This document shows, one piece after another, positions 24,185 to 32,244 of a DNA stretch of 44,232 bases. The stretch's first letter is position 1, and the number at the start of each line of letters is the position of its first letter. The notes below the pieces were generated by a model. The model was not told the origin of the DNA, did not search any database, and worked only from the letters and a program-made list of their open reading frames with translations. The DNA comes from WYZ-LMO6 sp964509845 (GTDB lineage: Archaea; Hadarchaeota; Hadarchaeia; Hadarchaeales; WYZ-LMO6). The stretch spans positions 1 through 44,232 of the forward strand of contig CAZDZG010000004.1 of assembly GCA_964509845.1 (NCBI GenBank). Reading direction: 5' to 3'. The position numbers and the translations under genes are program-made.

Positions 24185-25014
24185 TACGGAGCTCTCACCC
24201 CTCTTTCTCCCTCAACACCGTTAAAATCCTTGCTATGGCCCTCCTGAGCTCCCTCGCCCTCATCGGGTTCTCCGGAGGGGTTCCCCCCTTCCTCACGGCC
24301 CTCTCCCTGGCCAGCTCCGCCCTCAGCTCCCTGAGCTTGTTCAGGGCCTCTTCCCTGCTCATGCTCCTTATCTCGTCCGCCTTCAGCCTCGGCAACCTCC
24401 CCTCCCGTCTCCTTCTCCTGAACCTCCGTTTTTATCCTTATCTCATCGGGGGTGGGAACGGGCGGCATGATCCGCACCTTCACCCCCACCACCCCCGGCC
24501 TCAGCTTGGCATAGGCGAAGCCGTAGCTCACCAGCCTGTGGGCCGGTTCCCCCGCCTTGCTCAGGTAGCCCTGATAGAACCTCACCTTCTTGGCCCTGTC
24601 CCCCCCGAGCTTTCCCGAGAGCACGATCTCCACCCCCCTTGCCCCCGCCTCCATGATGCGGTTCATGAAGGTGTATCCGAGCGAGCGGTAGTGGGCCCCC
24701 CTCTCCAGGGCGAAGGCTATCCGCTTGGCCATGATGGAGGCGTTGAGCTCCGGCTTCTCTATTCCCACCACCTCTATCTGCGGGTTCTCCAGCTTGAACC
24801 TCCTGGCCAGCTCCTCCGTCAGCTCCTGCACGCTCTTTCCCTTCTTCCCTATCACGGCTCCCGGCCGCTCCACGTAAAGGGTGATCCTGGTTCCCGTGGG
24901 TACCCGGCTCAGGCTCATCCCCCCGTACCCGGTGTGCTCCAGTTCCTTCTCCAGGTACTCGTTGAGCTCCGCCATCTCCAGCGCCCTCTTCACGAAGAGC
25001 CTGTCCACCCTCAA
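24184..25014 (-). CDS. rps3: Ribosomal protein uS3, with an unusual C-terminal extension spanning uL29
   Basis: The core (about residues 1-200) is a clear archaeal uS3: RLFVKRALEMAELNEYLEKELEHTGYGG, the KH motif VIGKKGKSVQELTEELARRF, MEAGARGVEIVLSGKL and VKVRIMPP. After EIRIKTEVQEKETGGEVAEAE the frame does not stop but reads another ~66 residues of Gly/Glu/Gln-rich sequence to TAA 24184-24186, fully overlapping uL29. Acidic tails on archaeal uS3 are known, but a whole nested gene is not usual. Either the extension is real or a stop near 24395 was lost by an indel. The start is TTG 25014; GTG 25008 is possible. Confidence 0.9.
   Translation of the reverse strand: MRVDRLFVKRALEMAELNEYLEKELEHTGYGGMSLSRVPTGTRITLYVERPGAVIGKKGKSVQELTEELARRFKLENPQIEVVGIEKPELNASIMAKRIAFALERGAHYRSLGYTFMNRIMEAGARGVEIVLSGKLGGDRAKKVRFYQGYLSKAGEPAHRLVSYGFAYAKLRPGVVGVKVRIMPPVPTPDEIRIKTEVQEKETGGEVAEAEGGRDKEHEQGRGPEQAQGAEGGAGQGEGREEGGNPSGEPDEGEGAQEGHSKDFNGVEGERGVRAP
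24195..24395 (-). CDS. rpl29: Ribosomal protein uL29
   Basis: The 66-residue two-helix protein reads LKADEIRSMSREEALNKLRELRAELARER, then NPMRARELRRAIARILTVLRE, the usual uL29 pattern; it lies at the exit tunnel. It starts with TTG 24395 just after GGAGGGGAGG. The whole gene lies inside the uS3 open frame in another phase, because uS3 has no stop until 24184. Strong family match makes this the real coding frame here. Confidence 0.93.
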   Translation of the reverse strand: MPRLKADEIRSMSREEALNKLRELRAELARERAVRKGGTPPENPMRARELRRAIARILTVLREKEG

Positions 25015-25016
25015 GG

Positions 25017-25466
25017 CTAGGCCTCCTTCAGGATGATCTGGACGTTGGTGAGGGGCTTGTTGTAGGGGGTGGCCCTCCCGAAGGCCCTGGGCAGGATTCC
25101 CGGGATGGTTATGCCCTTGCAGGCGCTGGCGTGCACCACCCTGAGCCTCTCCACGTCAAGCCCCTTGTAGATCGCGTTGGCCTCCGCGTTCTTCAGCACC
25201 TGCAGGATGGCCTTGGCGGCCTTGACGGGGTAGGCACCCGCCCCCTTCGTCCCCCGGTGGTGCGGTACCTTCTTCCTGTGCCTGCGGTAGGGCACGGCCC
25301 TCTTCCCCTCCGCCACCTCCTGGAGGTAGGCCTGGGCCTCCCTGAGCCTTAGCCCCCTTATCTCCCTGCAGATCTCCACGGCATCCTTCGGAGAGATCCT
25401 CAGTTCCTTCCCCATGGCCCTGGCGCAGGGTTCCTCCACCCGGCAGGAATAGCCGAACTTCGGCAT
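25017..25466 (-). CDS. rpl22: Ribosomal protein uL22
   Basis: The 149-residue protein has the archaeal uL22 layout: FGYSCRVEEPCARAMGKELRISPKDAVEICREIRG, VPHHRGTKGAGAYPVKAAKAIL, NAEANAIYKGLDVERLRVVHASACKG, and the tunnel-reaching hairpin with PRAFGRATPYN. It follows uS19 with a 4-nt gap. Confidence 0.97.
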   Translation of the reverse strand: MPKFGYSCRVEEPCARAMGKELRISPKDAVEICREIRGLRLREAQAYLQEVAEGKRAVPYRRHRKKVPHHRGTKGAGAYPVKAAKAILQVLKNAEANAIYKGLDVERLRVVHASACKGITIPGILPRAFGRATPYNKPLTNVQIILKEA

Positions 25467-25470
25467 CCCA

Positions 25471-25878
25471 TCACTTCAGGGGAACGTACATGGAGCTCTT
25501 GGTGGCCCCTATCCCGGGAGCCCCGTGTATCACCCTCTTCCTGGTCTGGCTGAACTCCCCCAGCCTGTGCCCTATCATCTCCGGCTTTATCTCCACCACC
25601 ACGAACTCCTTCCCGTTGTACACCCCGAACTTGAGCCCCACCATCTCCGGGAGGATGATCATCTCCCTCCGGTGGGTGCGGATGATGACGTCCCCGTCCC
25701 CCTTCTTTTGAACCTTCCTCACCTTGGCCAGCAGCTTCCTGGCCTCTGGATGGGTCCCCCTGAGCATCCTAAGCAGGCTCCTGCGCTGGCGGGAGGGCAA
25801 CAGCTTGGCGAACTCCTCCAGCGGCATCTTCTTCAGCTCCTCCAGGGTGTAGCCGCGGTAGGTGAACCGCTTGGGCAT
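25471..25878 (-). CDS. rps19: Ribosomal protein uS19
   Basis: The 135-residue protein includes the archaeal N-terminal extension (FTYRGYTLEELKKMPLEEFAKLLPSRQRRSL) and the core IRTHRREMIILPEMVGLKFGVYNGKEF, MIGHRLGEFSQTRKRVIHGAPGIGATKSSMYVPLK. It contacts the head of the small subunit and tRNA. Confidence 0.97.
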   Translation of the reverse strand: MPKRFTYRGYTLEELKKMPLEEFAKLLPSRQRRSLLRMLRGTHPEARKLLAKVRKVQKKGDGDVIIRTHRREMIILPEMVGLKFGVYNGKEFVVVEIKPEMIGHRLGEFSQTRKRVIHGAPGIGATKSSMYVPLK

Positions 25879-25882
25879 ACCT

Positions 25883-26587
25883 TCACCTCTTTCCCACCCT
25901 CCTGGCGGCTATGAGGCCCACCTTCTGGCCTGGCGGGGCGCCCCTGGCCACTATCTTGGGCCTCCCCGCATGCCTCCCCCTTCCCCCTCCGAACGGGTGG
26001 TCCACCACGTTCATGGCCACCCCCTTCACCCTCGGATAGGGCTTGCCCCTGGCCAGCATGAGGTGGTACCGCTTTCCGGCCTTCAGGAAGGGCTTGTCCG
26101 TCCTCCCTCCCCCGGAGACCGTTCCTATCACCGCCCGGCAGCGGAGGTCGAAGGTCCTGACCTTCCCCGAGGGCAGCTGAACCACCGCCTTTCCGGCCTC
26201 CTTGGCGATCAGGACGGCGTAGGATCCCGAGGTCCTGGCGAACTTCCCCCCGTCCCCGGGCACGGCCTCCAGGTTGAAGATCTTGGTGCCCTCCGGTATC
26301 TCCGCCAGCGGCTTGATGTTCCCGAGCTGGTTCCCCGCCCCGGGCCCGCACTCTATCTCGTCCCCTACCTTTATCCCCTCCGGGGCGGGAAGCACCACCT
26401 GGAATCCCTCCTGGAACCTGACCAGCATTAGGGGGCAGCCCCTGCCCGGCTCGTGCACGATGTCAAGAACCTTCCCCCTGCTGGCCGCGGAGGGGGGAAG
26501 CTTGACCTCCCCCACCCTTCTCCAGCTCTTCGCCCGGTAGGTGGGGGAGCCCTTTCCAATCCTCTGCGCCCTTATGATCCTTCCCAC
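25883..26587 (-). CDS. rpl2: Ribosomal protein uL2
   Basis: The 234-residue protein shows PTYRAKSWRRVGEVKLP, DIVHEPGRGCPLMLVRF, GNIKPLAEIPEGTKIFNLEAVPGDGGKFARTSGSYA and the peptidyl-transferase-proximal RVKGVAMNVVDHPFGGGRGRH. It starts with GTG 26587 directly after the uL23 stop (TGAGTG). Confidence 0.97.
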   Translation of the reverse strand: MGRIIRAQRIGKGSPTYRAKSWRRVGEVKLPPSAASRGKVLDIVHEPGRGCPLMLVRFQEGFQVVLPAPEGIKVGDEIECGPGAGNQLGNIKPLAEIPEGTKIFNLEAVPGDGGKFARTSGSYAVLIAKEAGKAVVQLPSGKVRTFDLRCRAVIGTVSGGGRTDKPFLKAGKRYHLMLARGKPYPRVKGVAMNVVDHPFGGGRGRHAGRPKIVARGAPPGQKVGLIAARRVGKR

Positions 26588-26851
26588 TCAGATCACCCCC
26601 AACTTGGATGCCACCTCATCGGCATTAAACCTTGGGGTCAGCCTCACGTATGCCTTCTTTCTCCCCTCCGGCCCCCTCGTGATCCTCACGCTCTCCACCT
26701 CCACCCCGTACAGGAGCTCCACCGCCCTCTTCACCTCCGTCTTGTTGGCGTCGGGCGCCACCACGAAGGTCAGCTTGTTTTCCTTCTCTATCAGCCTCAC
26801 GGCCTTCTCGGTGGCCAGCGGGTAGAGGATCACCTTGTGGGGATCCCTCAT
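26588..26851 (-). CDS. rpl23: Ribosomal protein uL23
   Basis: The 87-residue protein reads ILYPLATEKAVRLIEKENKLTFVVAPDANKTEVKRAVELLYGVEVESVR, the standard uL23 fold at the exit tunnel where SRP docks. ATG 26851 overlaps the uL4 stop in ATGA; the upstream extension of the open frame is a shadow of uL4. Confidence 0.96.
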   Translation of the reverse strand: MRDPHKVILYPLATEKAVRLIEKENKLTFVVAPDANKTEVKRAVELLYGVEVESVRITRGPEGRKKAYVRLTPRFNADEVASKLGVI

Positions 26852-27624
26852 AGCCTCGCCTCCAGAGCCTGCAGGGCGGAGGGGGTCCAGACGGTGAGCC
26901 TGGCGGGGTGTCCCCCGGGGGCCAGGTCCTCCACCCCCAGGTTTCTGGCCTCCACCACCCTCACCCCCGGAAGGTTCCCCGCCCCCTTCCTTATCCCCCT
27001 GTCCCTGGAGACCACCAGCAAGGGCCCCACGGGCCTCCTGTACTTCCTTCCCCTCATCTTTCCCCTCCCCGCCCTTATCTTTTCCCCCTCCGCCACCCTC
27101 TCCACCTCCTCCCACAGACCCAGCCGCTGGAAGACCTCCTTCACCTGCTTGGTCTCCGAGAGCTCCTCGAGCCTGTCCTCCACGACCAGCGGGAGGGAGG
27201 GCACCTTGTCGATGAGGTGCCCCCGCGAGCGCACGAGCTCGGGATTGGCGGTGGCCGCCAGGGCCGAGCGGAAGGCCAGCCTTTTTTCCTTCCTGTTTAT
27301 CCTCTCCCTAAGGACCTTCTCCACCTTGGGAGGGTGGGCCCTCCTCCCCCCCACGGCGTGGGGAACGAAGGCCCCCCTTCCGGCCGCGGGATATCCCGAA
27401 CCCTTGACCCTCGGCACCCTGGCCACCCCATATCCCTTCCCCCAGGTCTCGGCCGTGGTGCGCTTTCCGGCCATGGGATCCGTTCCCTTGGGCTGAAGGC
27501 GGGCGGTCTGGGAGGAGATGACGGCCCTCCTGATCAGGTCCGGCCGGTACTCCTCGGAGAAGGCAGGGGGGAGCTCCACCTCCCCCTGGGGCTTCCCGTC
27601 CAGCGAGAAGACCGGGACCTTCAT
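26848..27624 (-). CDS. rpl4: Ribosomal protein uL4
   Basis: The 258-residue protein has the archaeal/eukaryotic uL4 features: VFSLDGKPQGEVELPPAFSEEYRPDLIRRAV, the tunnel loop TWGKGYGVARVPRVKGSGYPAAGRGAFVPHAVGGRRAHPPK, and GPLLVVSRDRGIRKGAGNLPGV. ATG 27624 overlaps the uL3 stop in ATGA. Confidence 0.96.
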   Translation of the reverse strand: MKVPVFSLDGKPQGEVELPPAFSEEYRPDLIRRAVISSQTARLQPKGTDPMAGKRTTAETWGKGYGVARVPRVKGSGYPAAGRGAFVPHAVGGRRAHPPKVEKVLRERINRKEKRLAFRSALAATANPELVRSRGHLIDKVPSLPLVVEDRLEELSETKQVKEVFQRLGLWEEVERVAEGEKIRAGRGKMRGRKYRRPVGPLLVVSRDRGIRKGAGNLPGVRVVEARNLGVEDLAPGGHPARLTVWTPSALQALEARL

Positions 27625-28613
27625 CCTCCCACCCCCGTGCTGGCTATGTAAGTGACGACCGGGGGTGGCCCCGCCTCCCTTCGCCTGGCCGGACGCAGGT
27701 GAATGAGCCTCTTGGTGGGACCGGGTACGGAGCCAGCCAGGAGCACGTATTCGGTCTTGACCGGCCCCCATCGCTTGAATCCCCCCTTGGGGGTTACCTC
27801 CTCCCCCTTCCCTATCTTCAGGATGCGTTTGTTGAGTTCCGTTCGCTGGTGGTACCCCATCTGTCCGGCGGCGGGGACCGTCCACATGACCCTGGCGGGG
27901 GTCCAGGGTCCCAGCGTCCCCACCTGTCTCCTTCCGTCGTTGGTCTTTCTGGGCAGGATCTTCACCCCCCACCTCTTCACGGGCCCTTGGAACCCCTTTC
28001 CCTTGGTGATGGCCGTGACATCCACGTAGTCCCCGGGCCTGAACACGTCGGAGACCTTAATTTCCTTCCCCAGCAGGCTCTTGGCGTACTCCCACTTGGC
28101 GGGCGCCTCCTTCCCCCCCACCGCCAGCTCCAGGAGGTCGGGCTTCTTCTTGGGGCCGGAGCAGAGGTAGGGCTGGGTGTGGGCCAGCACCCTCACCTCC
28201 GCCACCTTTCCCCCCTTCACCAGCTCCTCCGCCTTTCTCATCTTCTCCGGATCCGTCCGCTTGGGGAGATTCAGCAGCCTTCCCAGCTCCTTGTCCAGGT
28301 TCTCAGCCCAGACCTCCATGAGGGTCCTGAGACCGCGGCTGGTCTTTCCCAGCAGCCTTATCCCGCACACCTTCAGCGGGGGGGTTTCGATCACCGTGGC
28401 GGCACAGGCGATCTCCTTCCCCGCCGTGGCACTGGTCTTTCGGTCATCCACGTAAAGGACGTGGGTCATGCCGGCCTTGTAACCGGCGAAGCCCAGCAGG
28501 CGGGTCTCCTCCTCCTCCGGCCAGGATCGGATGTGGGGGAGGGGGGAAGGCGCCCGCACCCTCGGGCTGAAGGCCAGCGAGCCCCTCCTGGGACGGTGGG
28601 CCCTCCTTCCCAT
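27621..28613 (-). CDS. rpl3: Ribosomal protein uL3
   Basis: The 330-residue protein starts with the archaeal N-terminus HRPRRGSLAFSPR-x-RA and continues with GFAGYKAGMTHVLYVDD, GDYVDVTAITKGKGFQGPVKRWGVKILPRKTNDGRRQVGTLGPWTPARV and GQMGYHQRTELNKRILKIG. It begins 1 nt after the SPOUT methyltransferase gene's stop. Confidence 0.97.
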   Translation of the reverse strand: MGRRAHRPRRGSLAFSPRVRAPSPLPHIRSWPEEEETRLLGFAGYKAGMTHVLYVDDRKTSATAGKEIACAATVIETPPLKVCGIRLLGKTSRGLRTLMEVWAENLDKELGRLLNLPKRTDPEKMRKAEELVKGGKVAEVRVLAHTQPYLCSGPKKKPDLLELAVGGKEAPAKWEYAKSLLGKEIKVSDVFRPGDYVDVTAITKGKGFQGPVKRWGVKILPRKTNDGRRQVGTLGPWTPARVMWTVPAAGQMGYHQRTELNKRILKIGKGEEVTPKGGFKRWGPVKTEYVLLAGSVPGPTKRLIHLRPARRREAGPPPVVTYIASTGVGG

Positions 28614-28614
28614 C

Positions 28615-29451
28615 TCACCCCACCTCCGCCCGGAGGAGGGCCAGCGTGGCCAGCAGGGCCTCCTCCGTCCTCACCGTGGCCGTCCCCTGGTCTGGGATGG
28701 TGTTCACCACCAGGTGAAAGAGCTCCTCCACTCTCCTGCCCTCCCTCTCGCAGATGGGGTGAAGGCCCGCGTAGGGCCCCCCAAAGGCCACCATAAGGCG
28801 CTCGGGCTTCATCTCCCTGAGCTTCCTCCTCAGCTCCTCCAGTTTTTCACCGTATCTCGACGTACCTATTTTAAAGTAAGCCCCGTACCGCTCCACCGCC
28901 TGGGAAAGGCTCCCCCTCTCCAGCACCCTGTACCCCCAGTACTCCCCCGTCTCCCCCCTGTCCACCACCTCCACCTCCCTGAGCTCCCCCCTCCTTTTCC
29001 CCAGCCTCACCGTCACCCTGCTTCCCACCTTCAGCCTCTCCCCTACCACTCCCTTCTCCCTCAGCCCCAGCTCCAGCAGGCTCCTGTCCCTCTCCACCTT
29101 CACCACCACCGCCTCCCTGCAGTCCCCCTCCCCCTCCTTCTCGCCCCTGAGGGGATGGTGGGGGGTTCGGAGGGGGGGAAGGACCCCGGCATACCTCAGG
29201 ACCTCCAGCTTGGGGAAGAGCAGCTTCCTCAGGTACTGGGGGGTTTCGGCGTACCGGAGCACCGTGGTTATGAGCTCCATTTCCTTCCTGCGGTCCTTCA
29301 CGTGGGGATCCCGGTCCTCGTAGATCACCACCTCCTCCACCCGAAAGATGGCCAGGGAGCGGGCCACCATTCCCAGCTTCAGGGTCTTCTCCAGCAGGCT
29401 CCGGCCATCCGAGACCAGAGAGGAGGGAAGCAGGACGGAGAGGGAGCTCAT
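28615..29451 (-). CDS. SPOUT-class RNA methyltransferase (putative uridine N3-type)
   Basis: The 278-residue protein resembles the archaeal COG2106 SPOUT family found just upstream of uL3 in many archaea. N-terminal VLLPSSLVSDGRSLLEKTLKLGMVARSLAIFRVEEVVIYED and TPQYLRKLLFPKLEVLRYAGVLPPLRTPHHP are typical. A central beta insert (about residues 85-170) gives an OB-like RNA-binding domain. The end, VAFGGPYAGLHPI and FHLVVNTIPDQGTATVRTEEALLATL, forms the trefoil-knot S-adenosylmethionine site. Location suggests a ribosomal RNA target, not shown directly. The start overlaps the rtcB stop in ATGA. Confidence 0.88.
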   Translation of the reverse strand: MSSLSVLLPSSLVSDGRSLLEKTLKLGMVARSLAIFRVEEVVIYEDRDPHVKDRRKEMELITTVLRYAETPQYLRKLLFPKLEVLRYAGVLPPLRTPHHPLRGEKEGEGDCREAVVVKVERDRSLLELGLREKGVVGERLKVGSRVTVRLGKRRGELREVEVVDRGETGEYWGYRVLERGSLSQAVERYGAYFKIGTSRYGEKLEELRRKLREMKPERLMVAFGGPYAGLHPICEREGRRVEELFHLVVNTIPDQGTATVRTEEALLATLALLRAEVG

Positions 29452-30899
29452 CAGCCCTTGGCCACCCCGAGGGGGATGAGCCTGGCCACCTTCAGGGAGA
29501 GGCCCGCCCGGTGGGTGACCTCGACCACCCTGTCTATGTCCTTGTAGGCCTGGGGGGCCTCCTCCGCTATCACGGAGAGCTTGGCGGCCCTCACGTAGAT
29601 CCCTTTCTCCCCCAGCTTCCCCCTTATCTCCTCCCCCCTGAACTGCTTGAGGGCAGCCGTCCTGGAGAGGTGCCTGCCCGCCCCGTGGGCGGTGGAGCCG
29701 AAGCTCTCCTCCATGGCCCTCTCCGTCCCCACCAGGAGGTAGGAGGCCGTTCCCATGTCGCCGGGGATGAGGACGGGCTGGCCCACCGCCCGGTAGGGGG
29801 AAGGAACCTGCGGGTGGCCGGGCGGGAAGGCCCTGGTGGCGCCCTTCCTGTGCACCACCACCTTCCTCCGCTCCCCGTTGATCCGGTGCTCCTCCAGCTT
29901 GGCTATGTTGTGGGCCACGTCGTAGATGACCCTGAGGCCCAGGGCCTCCGCCTCCCTGCGGAAGACCTGCTCGAAGCTCTGCCTTATCCAGTGGGTGATC
30001 ATCTGCCGGTTGGCCCAGGCGTAGTTGGCGGCGCACTTCATGGCGGAGAAGTAGGCCTGTCCCTCGGGGGAGGCGAAGGGGACGTTCACCAGCTCCCTGT
30101 CGGGAAGCTCCAGCCTGTACTGCCTGACGGCCCTTTCCATGGTCCTCAGGTAATCGGAGCAGACCTGGTGGCCCAGCCCCCTGGAGCCCGTGTGGACCAT
30201 CACCGTCACCTGTCCCTCCTCCTCTATGCCGAAGCTGCGGGCCACCTCCCGGTCGTAGATCCTGTCCACCACCTGCACCTCCAGGAAGTGGTTGCCGCTC
30301 CCCAGGCTGCCCAGCTGGGGGAAGCCCCTCCGCTTGGCCTCCCCGCTCACCCTTCCGGGGTCGGCCCCCTCCATGCATCCCCCCTCCTCCAGCCTCTCCA
30401 GGTCCTCCTTCCACCCGAAGCCCTTCTCCACCGCCCACTCCGCCCCCCTCTCCAGCACCTGGTCCAGCTCCGGGGGGGTAAGCCTGACGTGCCCCGTGCT
30501 CCCCAGGCCCGAGGGCACGTTCCGGAAGAGGGTCTCAATGAGGTCCTTGAGCCTGGGCATCACCTCTTCCTTCCGTAGGTCGGTGCGGAGCAGGCGGACG
30601 CCGCAGTTGATATCGTAACCCACCCCCCCGGGGCTTATGACCCCCGTTTCGGCATCGGTGGCCGCCACCCCCCCTATGGGGAACCCGTATCCCTGATGCC
30701 CGTCCGGTAGGGTGATGCTGTACTTGTAGATCCCCTGAAGGGAGGCCACGTTGGCCGCCTGCTCCAGCGTTAGGTCCTTCCCCATCTCCCTCAGCATCTC
30801 CTCGTCCGCGTAGATGCGGGCGGGTACGGCCATGTAGGGCCTGTACTCCCTGGGGATCTCCCACCTGACCTCGTCTATCCTCCTCAGGGGCGGAGCCAT
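29451..30899 (-). CDS. rtcB: RNA-splicing ligase RtcB
   Basis: The 482-residue ligase joins 2',3'-cyclic phosphate and 5'-OH RNA ends in tRNA splicing and repair, using GTP and manganese. It has the LPDGHQGYGFPIGGVAATDAE segment, the Mn-binding GYDINCGVRLLRT (C99), GSLGSGNHFLEVQ, VHTGSRGLGHQ and the guanylylated histidine in HGAGRHLSR (H405). No intein is present. The cofactor protein archease is not in this window. It heads the ribosomal cluster. A CGATTTAGG element (about 30923-30931) lies 24-32 nt upstream. Confidence 0.97.
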   Translation of the reverse strand: MAPPLRRIDEVRWEIPREYRPYMAVPARIYADEEMLREMGKDLTLEQAANVASLQGIYKYSITLPDGHQGYGFPIGGVAATDAETGVISPGGVGYDINCGVRLLRTDLRKEEVMPRLKDLIETLFRNVPSGLGSTGHVRLTPPELDQVLERGAEWAVEKGFGWKEDLERLEEGGCMEGADPGRVSGEAKRRGFPQLGSLGSGNHFLEVQVVDRIYDREVARSFGIEEEGQVTVMVHTGSRGLGHQVCSDYLRTMERAVRQYRLELPDRELVNVPFASPEGQAYFSAMKCAANYAWANRQMITHWIRQSFEQVFRREAEALGLRVIYDVAHNIAKLEEHRINGERRKVVVHRKGATRAFPPGHPQVPSPYRAVGQPVLIPGDMGTASYLLVGTERAMEESFGSTAHGAGRHLSRTAALKQFRGEEIRGKLGEKGIYVRAAKLSVIAEEAPQAYKDIDRVVEVTHRAGLSLKVARLIPLGVAKG

Positions 30900-30937
30900 C
30901 TTCCTCTACTTCTCAGTCCCCCCTAAATCGGTTTCCG

Positions 30938-32185
30938 CTACAGCCAGAGGAGCTGCAGGAGGAGGTGGGCCACGGACACCGAGACCAGCGTCAGGGGGAG
31001 GCTGAGCCTCAGGTACTCGGTCAGCCTCACCCGCTGGCCCCTCCGCTCCAGCATCCTGCAGGCGAAGACCTGGGCAGCCGCCCCCACGGGCGTCACATTT
31101 CCCCCCATTCCCGTCCCCACCAGCATCCCGTACATGAGGGGGAGGGGATCCATGCCCAGGGAGCTCCCCAGGTCCGCGCAGACGGGAAGCATGAGGACGG
31201 TGAAGGGGACGTTGTCTATGAAGGAAGAGAGGGCCACGGACAGCCATACCAGCAGGGCGAGGGTGGCGGAGGGGCCCAGCCTGAGGCCCGCCAGCCCCTC
31301 GGCCAGGTCCTCCAGCAGCCCCACCCTCTCCGCCGCCCCTATCACCACGAAAATCCCCAGCAGGAAGAGGAAGGAATCCCAGTCGAATTCCCTCAGCATC
31401 TTCCCCGCCCTCCTTCCGCCCAGCAGGAGGGACCCCATCCCCACCCCCAGCCCTATCAGGCCGGGCCCCAGGCGGAGGAGGGGATCCAGGGAGAGCAGAA
31501 GGATGCCCGCAGCGAAGAGGACCAGGGGGGAGTAGTCCGCCCCTCCCGTCCTTTCCCCTACCCTCACCCTTCCGCCCAGCCTCCGGAAGTGCAGCAGGTA
31601 GAGGGAGAGAAGTCCCGCCAGCACGCCCAGGGCGGAGAGGACCCCCAGCCCGGGCCTGCCCCTGAACAGGTAGAAATCCGTGAAGTGCATGCCGGTCTGG
31701 GAGGCCAGGAGCAGGGCGGGGGGATCGGCGACCATGCTCACGGTGGTCACGATGTTGGAGGAAAGGGCCACGGAGATCAGGGGGAGGAAGGGGGGCACGC
31801 GGATCCTCCTCGAGAGCTCGAAGGCGATGGGGGCCATCATCAGCACCACCCCCACGTTTTCCAGGAAGGACGAGAGGAGGGCGGTGAGGAGGCAGAGGAG
31901 GAGGAGGGCCTTCCCCGGGCTCCTGCAGGCCCCCAGCAGGCGGTGGGCCAGCACGGAGGGCACCCCGCTCTCCGAGAAGAGGAGGGACAAAAGGAGGAAG
32001 CCCCAGTAGAGGGCCAGGACGCTCCACCTGATGGAGTGCACCGCCTCCCCCGGGGTCAGGGCCCCCACCAGCAGGAGGAGGAGGGCCGAGCAGAGGGAGA
32101 CCAGGGAGAGCGGGAGCCTCCTGGAAATGGCGAGGGAGTAGCACCCCACCAGGACGAGAAGGACGATCCACTTGAGGCTCTCCAC
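30938..32185 (-). CDS. SLC13/ArsB/NhaD-type ion permease
   Basis: From GTG 32185 the protein has 415 residues and about eleven membrane segments. It shows two inverted repeats with family signatures: ALLSSFLENVGVVLMMAPIAFELS with SSNIVTTVSMVADPPALLLAS in the first half, and ALSSFIDNVPFTVLMLPVCADLG with GTGMGGNVTPVGAAAQVFA in the second. These match the ion-transporter superfamily that includes arsenite, Na+/H+ and dicarboxylate/citrate carriers; substrate unknown. An in-frame TTG at 32236 would lengthen it, but GTG 32185 lies 24-31 nt from an AT-rich element. Confidence 0.85.
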   Translation of the reverse strand: MESLKWIVLLVLVGCYSLAISRRLPLSLVSLCSALLLLLVGALTPGEAVHSIRWSVLALYWGFLLLSLLFSESGVPSVLAHRLLGACRSPGKALLLLCLLTALLSSFLENVGVVLMMAPIAFELSRRIRVPPFLPLISVALSSNIVTTVSMVADPPALLLASQTGMHFTDFYLFRGRPGLGVLSALGVLAGLLSLYLLHFRRLGGRVRVGERTGGADYSPLVLFAAGILLLSLDPLLRLGPGLIGLGVGMGSLLLGGRRAGKMLREFDWDSFLFLLGIFVVIGAAERVGLLEDLAEGLAGLRLGPSATLALLVWLSVALSSFIDNVPFTVLMLPVCADLGSSLGMDPLPLMYGMLVGTGMGGNVTPVGAAAQVFACRMLERRGQRVRLTEYLRLSLPLTLVSVSVAHLLLQLLWL

Positions 32186-32208
32186 GGGATATAAAAAGGG
32201 GGGCTTCG

Positions 32209-32220
32209 CATAAATTTTTA
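32209..32220. promoter_or_regulatory. AT-rich divergent promoter between the permease and the KaiC-like gene
   Basis: CATAAATTTTTA is strongly AT-rich in a GC-rich genome. Read on the minus strand, AAATTTATG lies 24-31 nt from the permease GTG. Read on the plus strand, AATTTTTA lies 25-32 nt before GTG 32245. A second element, ATATAAAAAG (32189-32198), is too close to the permease start but 47 nt before the KaiC-like gene. Confidence 0.45.
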
Positions 32221-32244
32221 GGTTGTAAGATATCAAATAACAAC

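Noticed and set aside
22860..30899. Tandem copies or inversions within the ribosomal cluster
   Set aside because: Each ribosomal gene occurs once, all on the minus strand and in the usual archaeal order.
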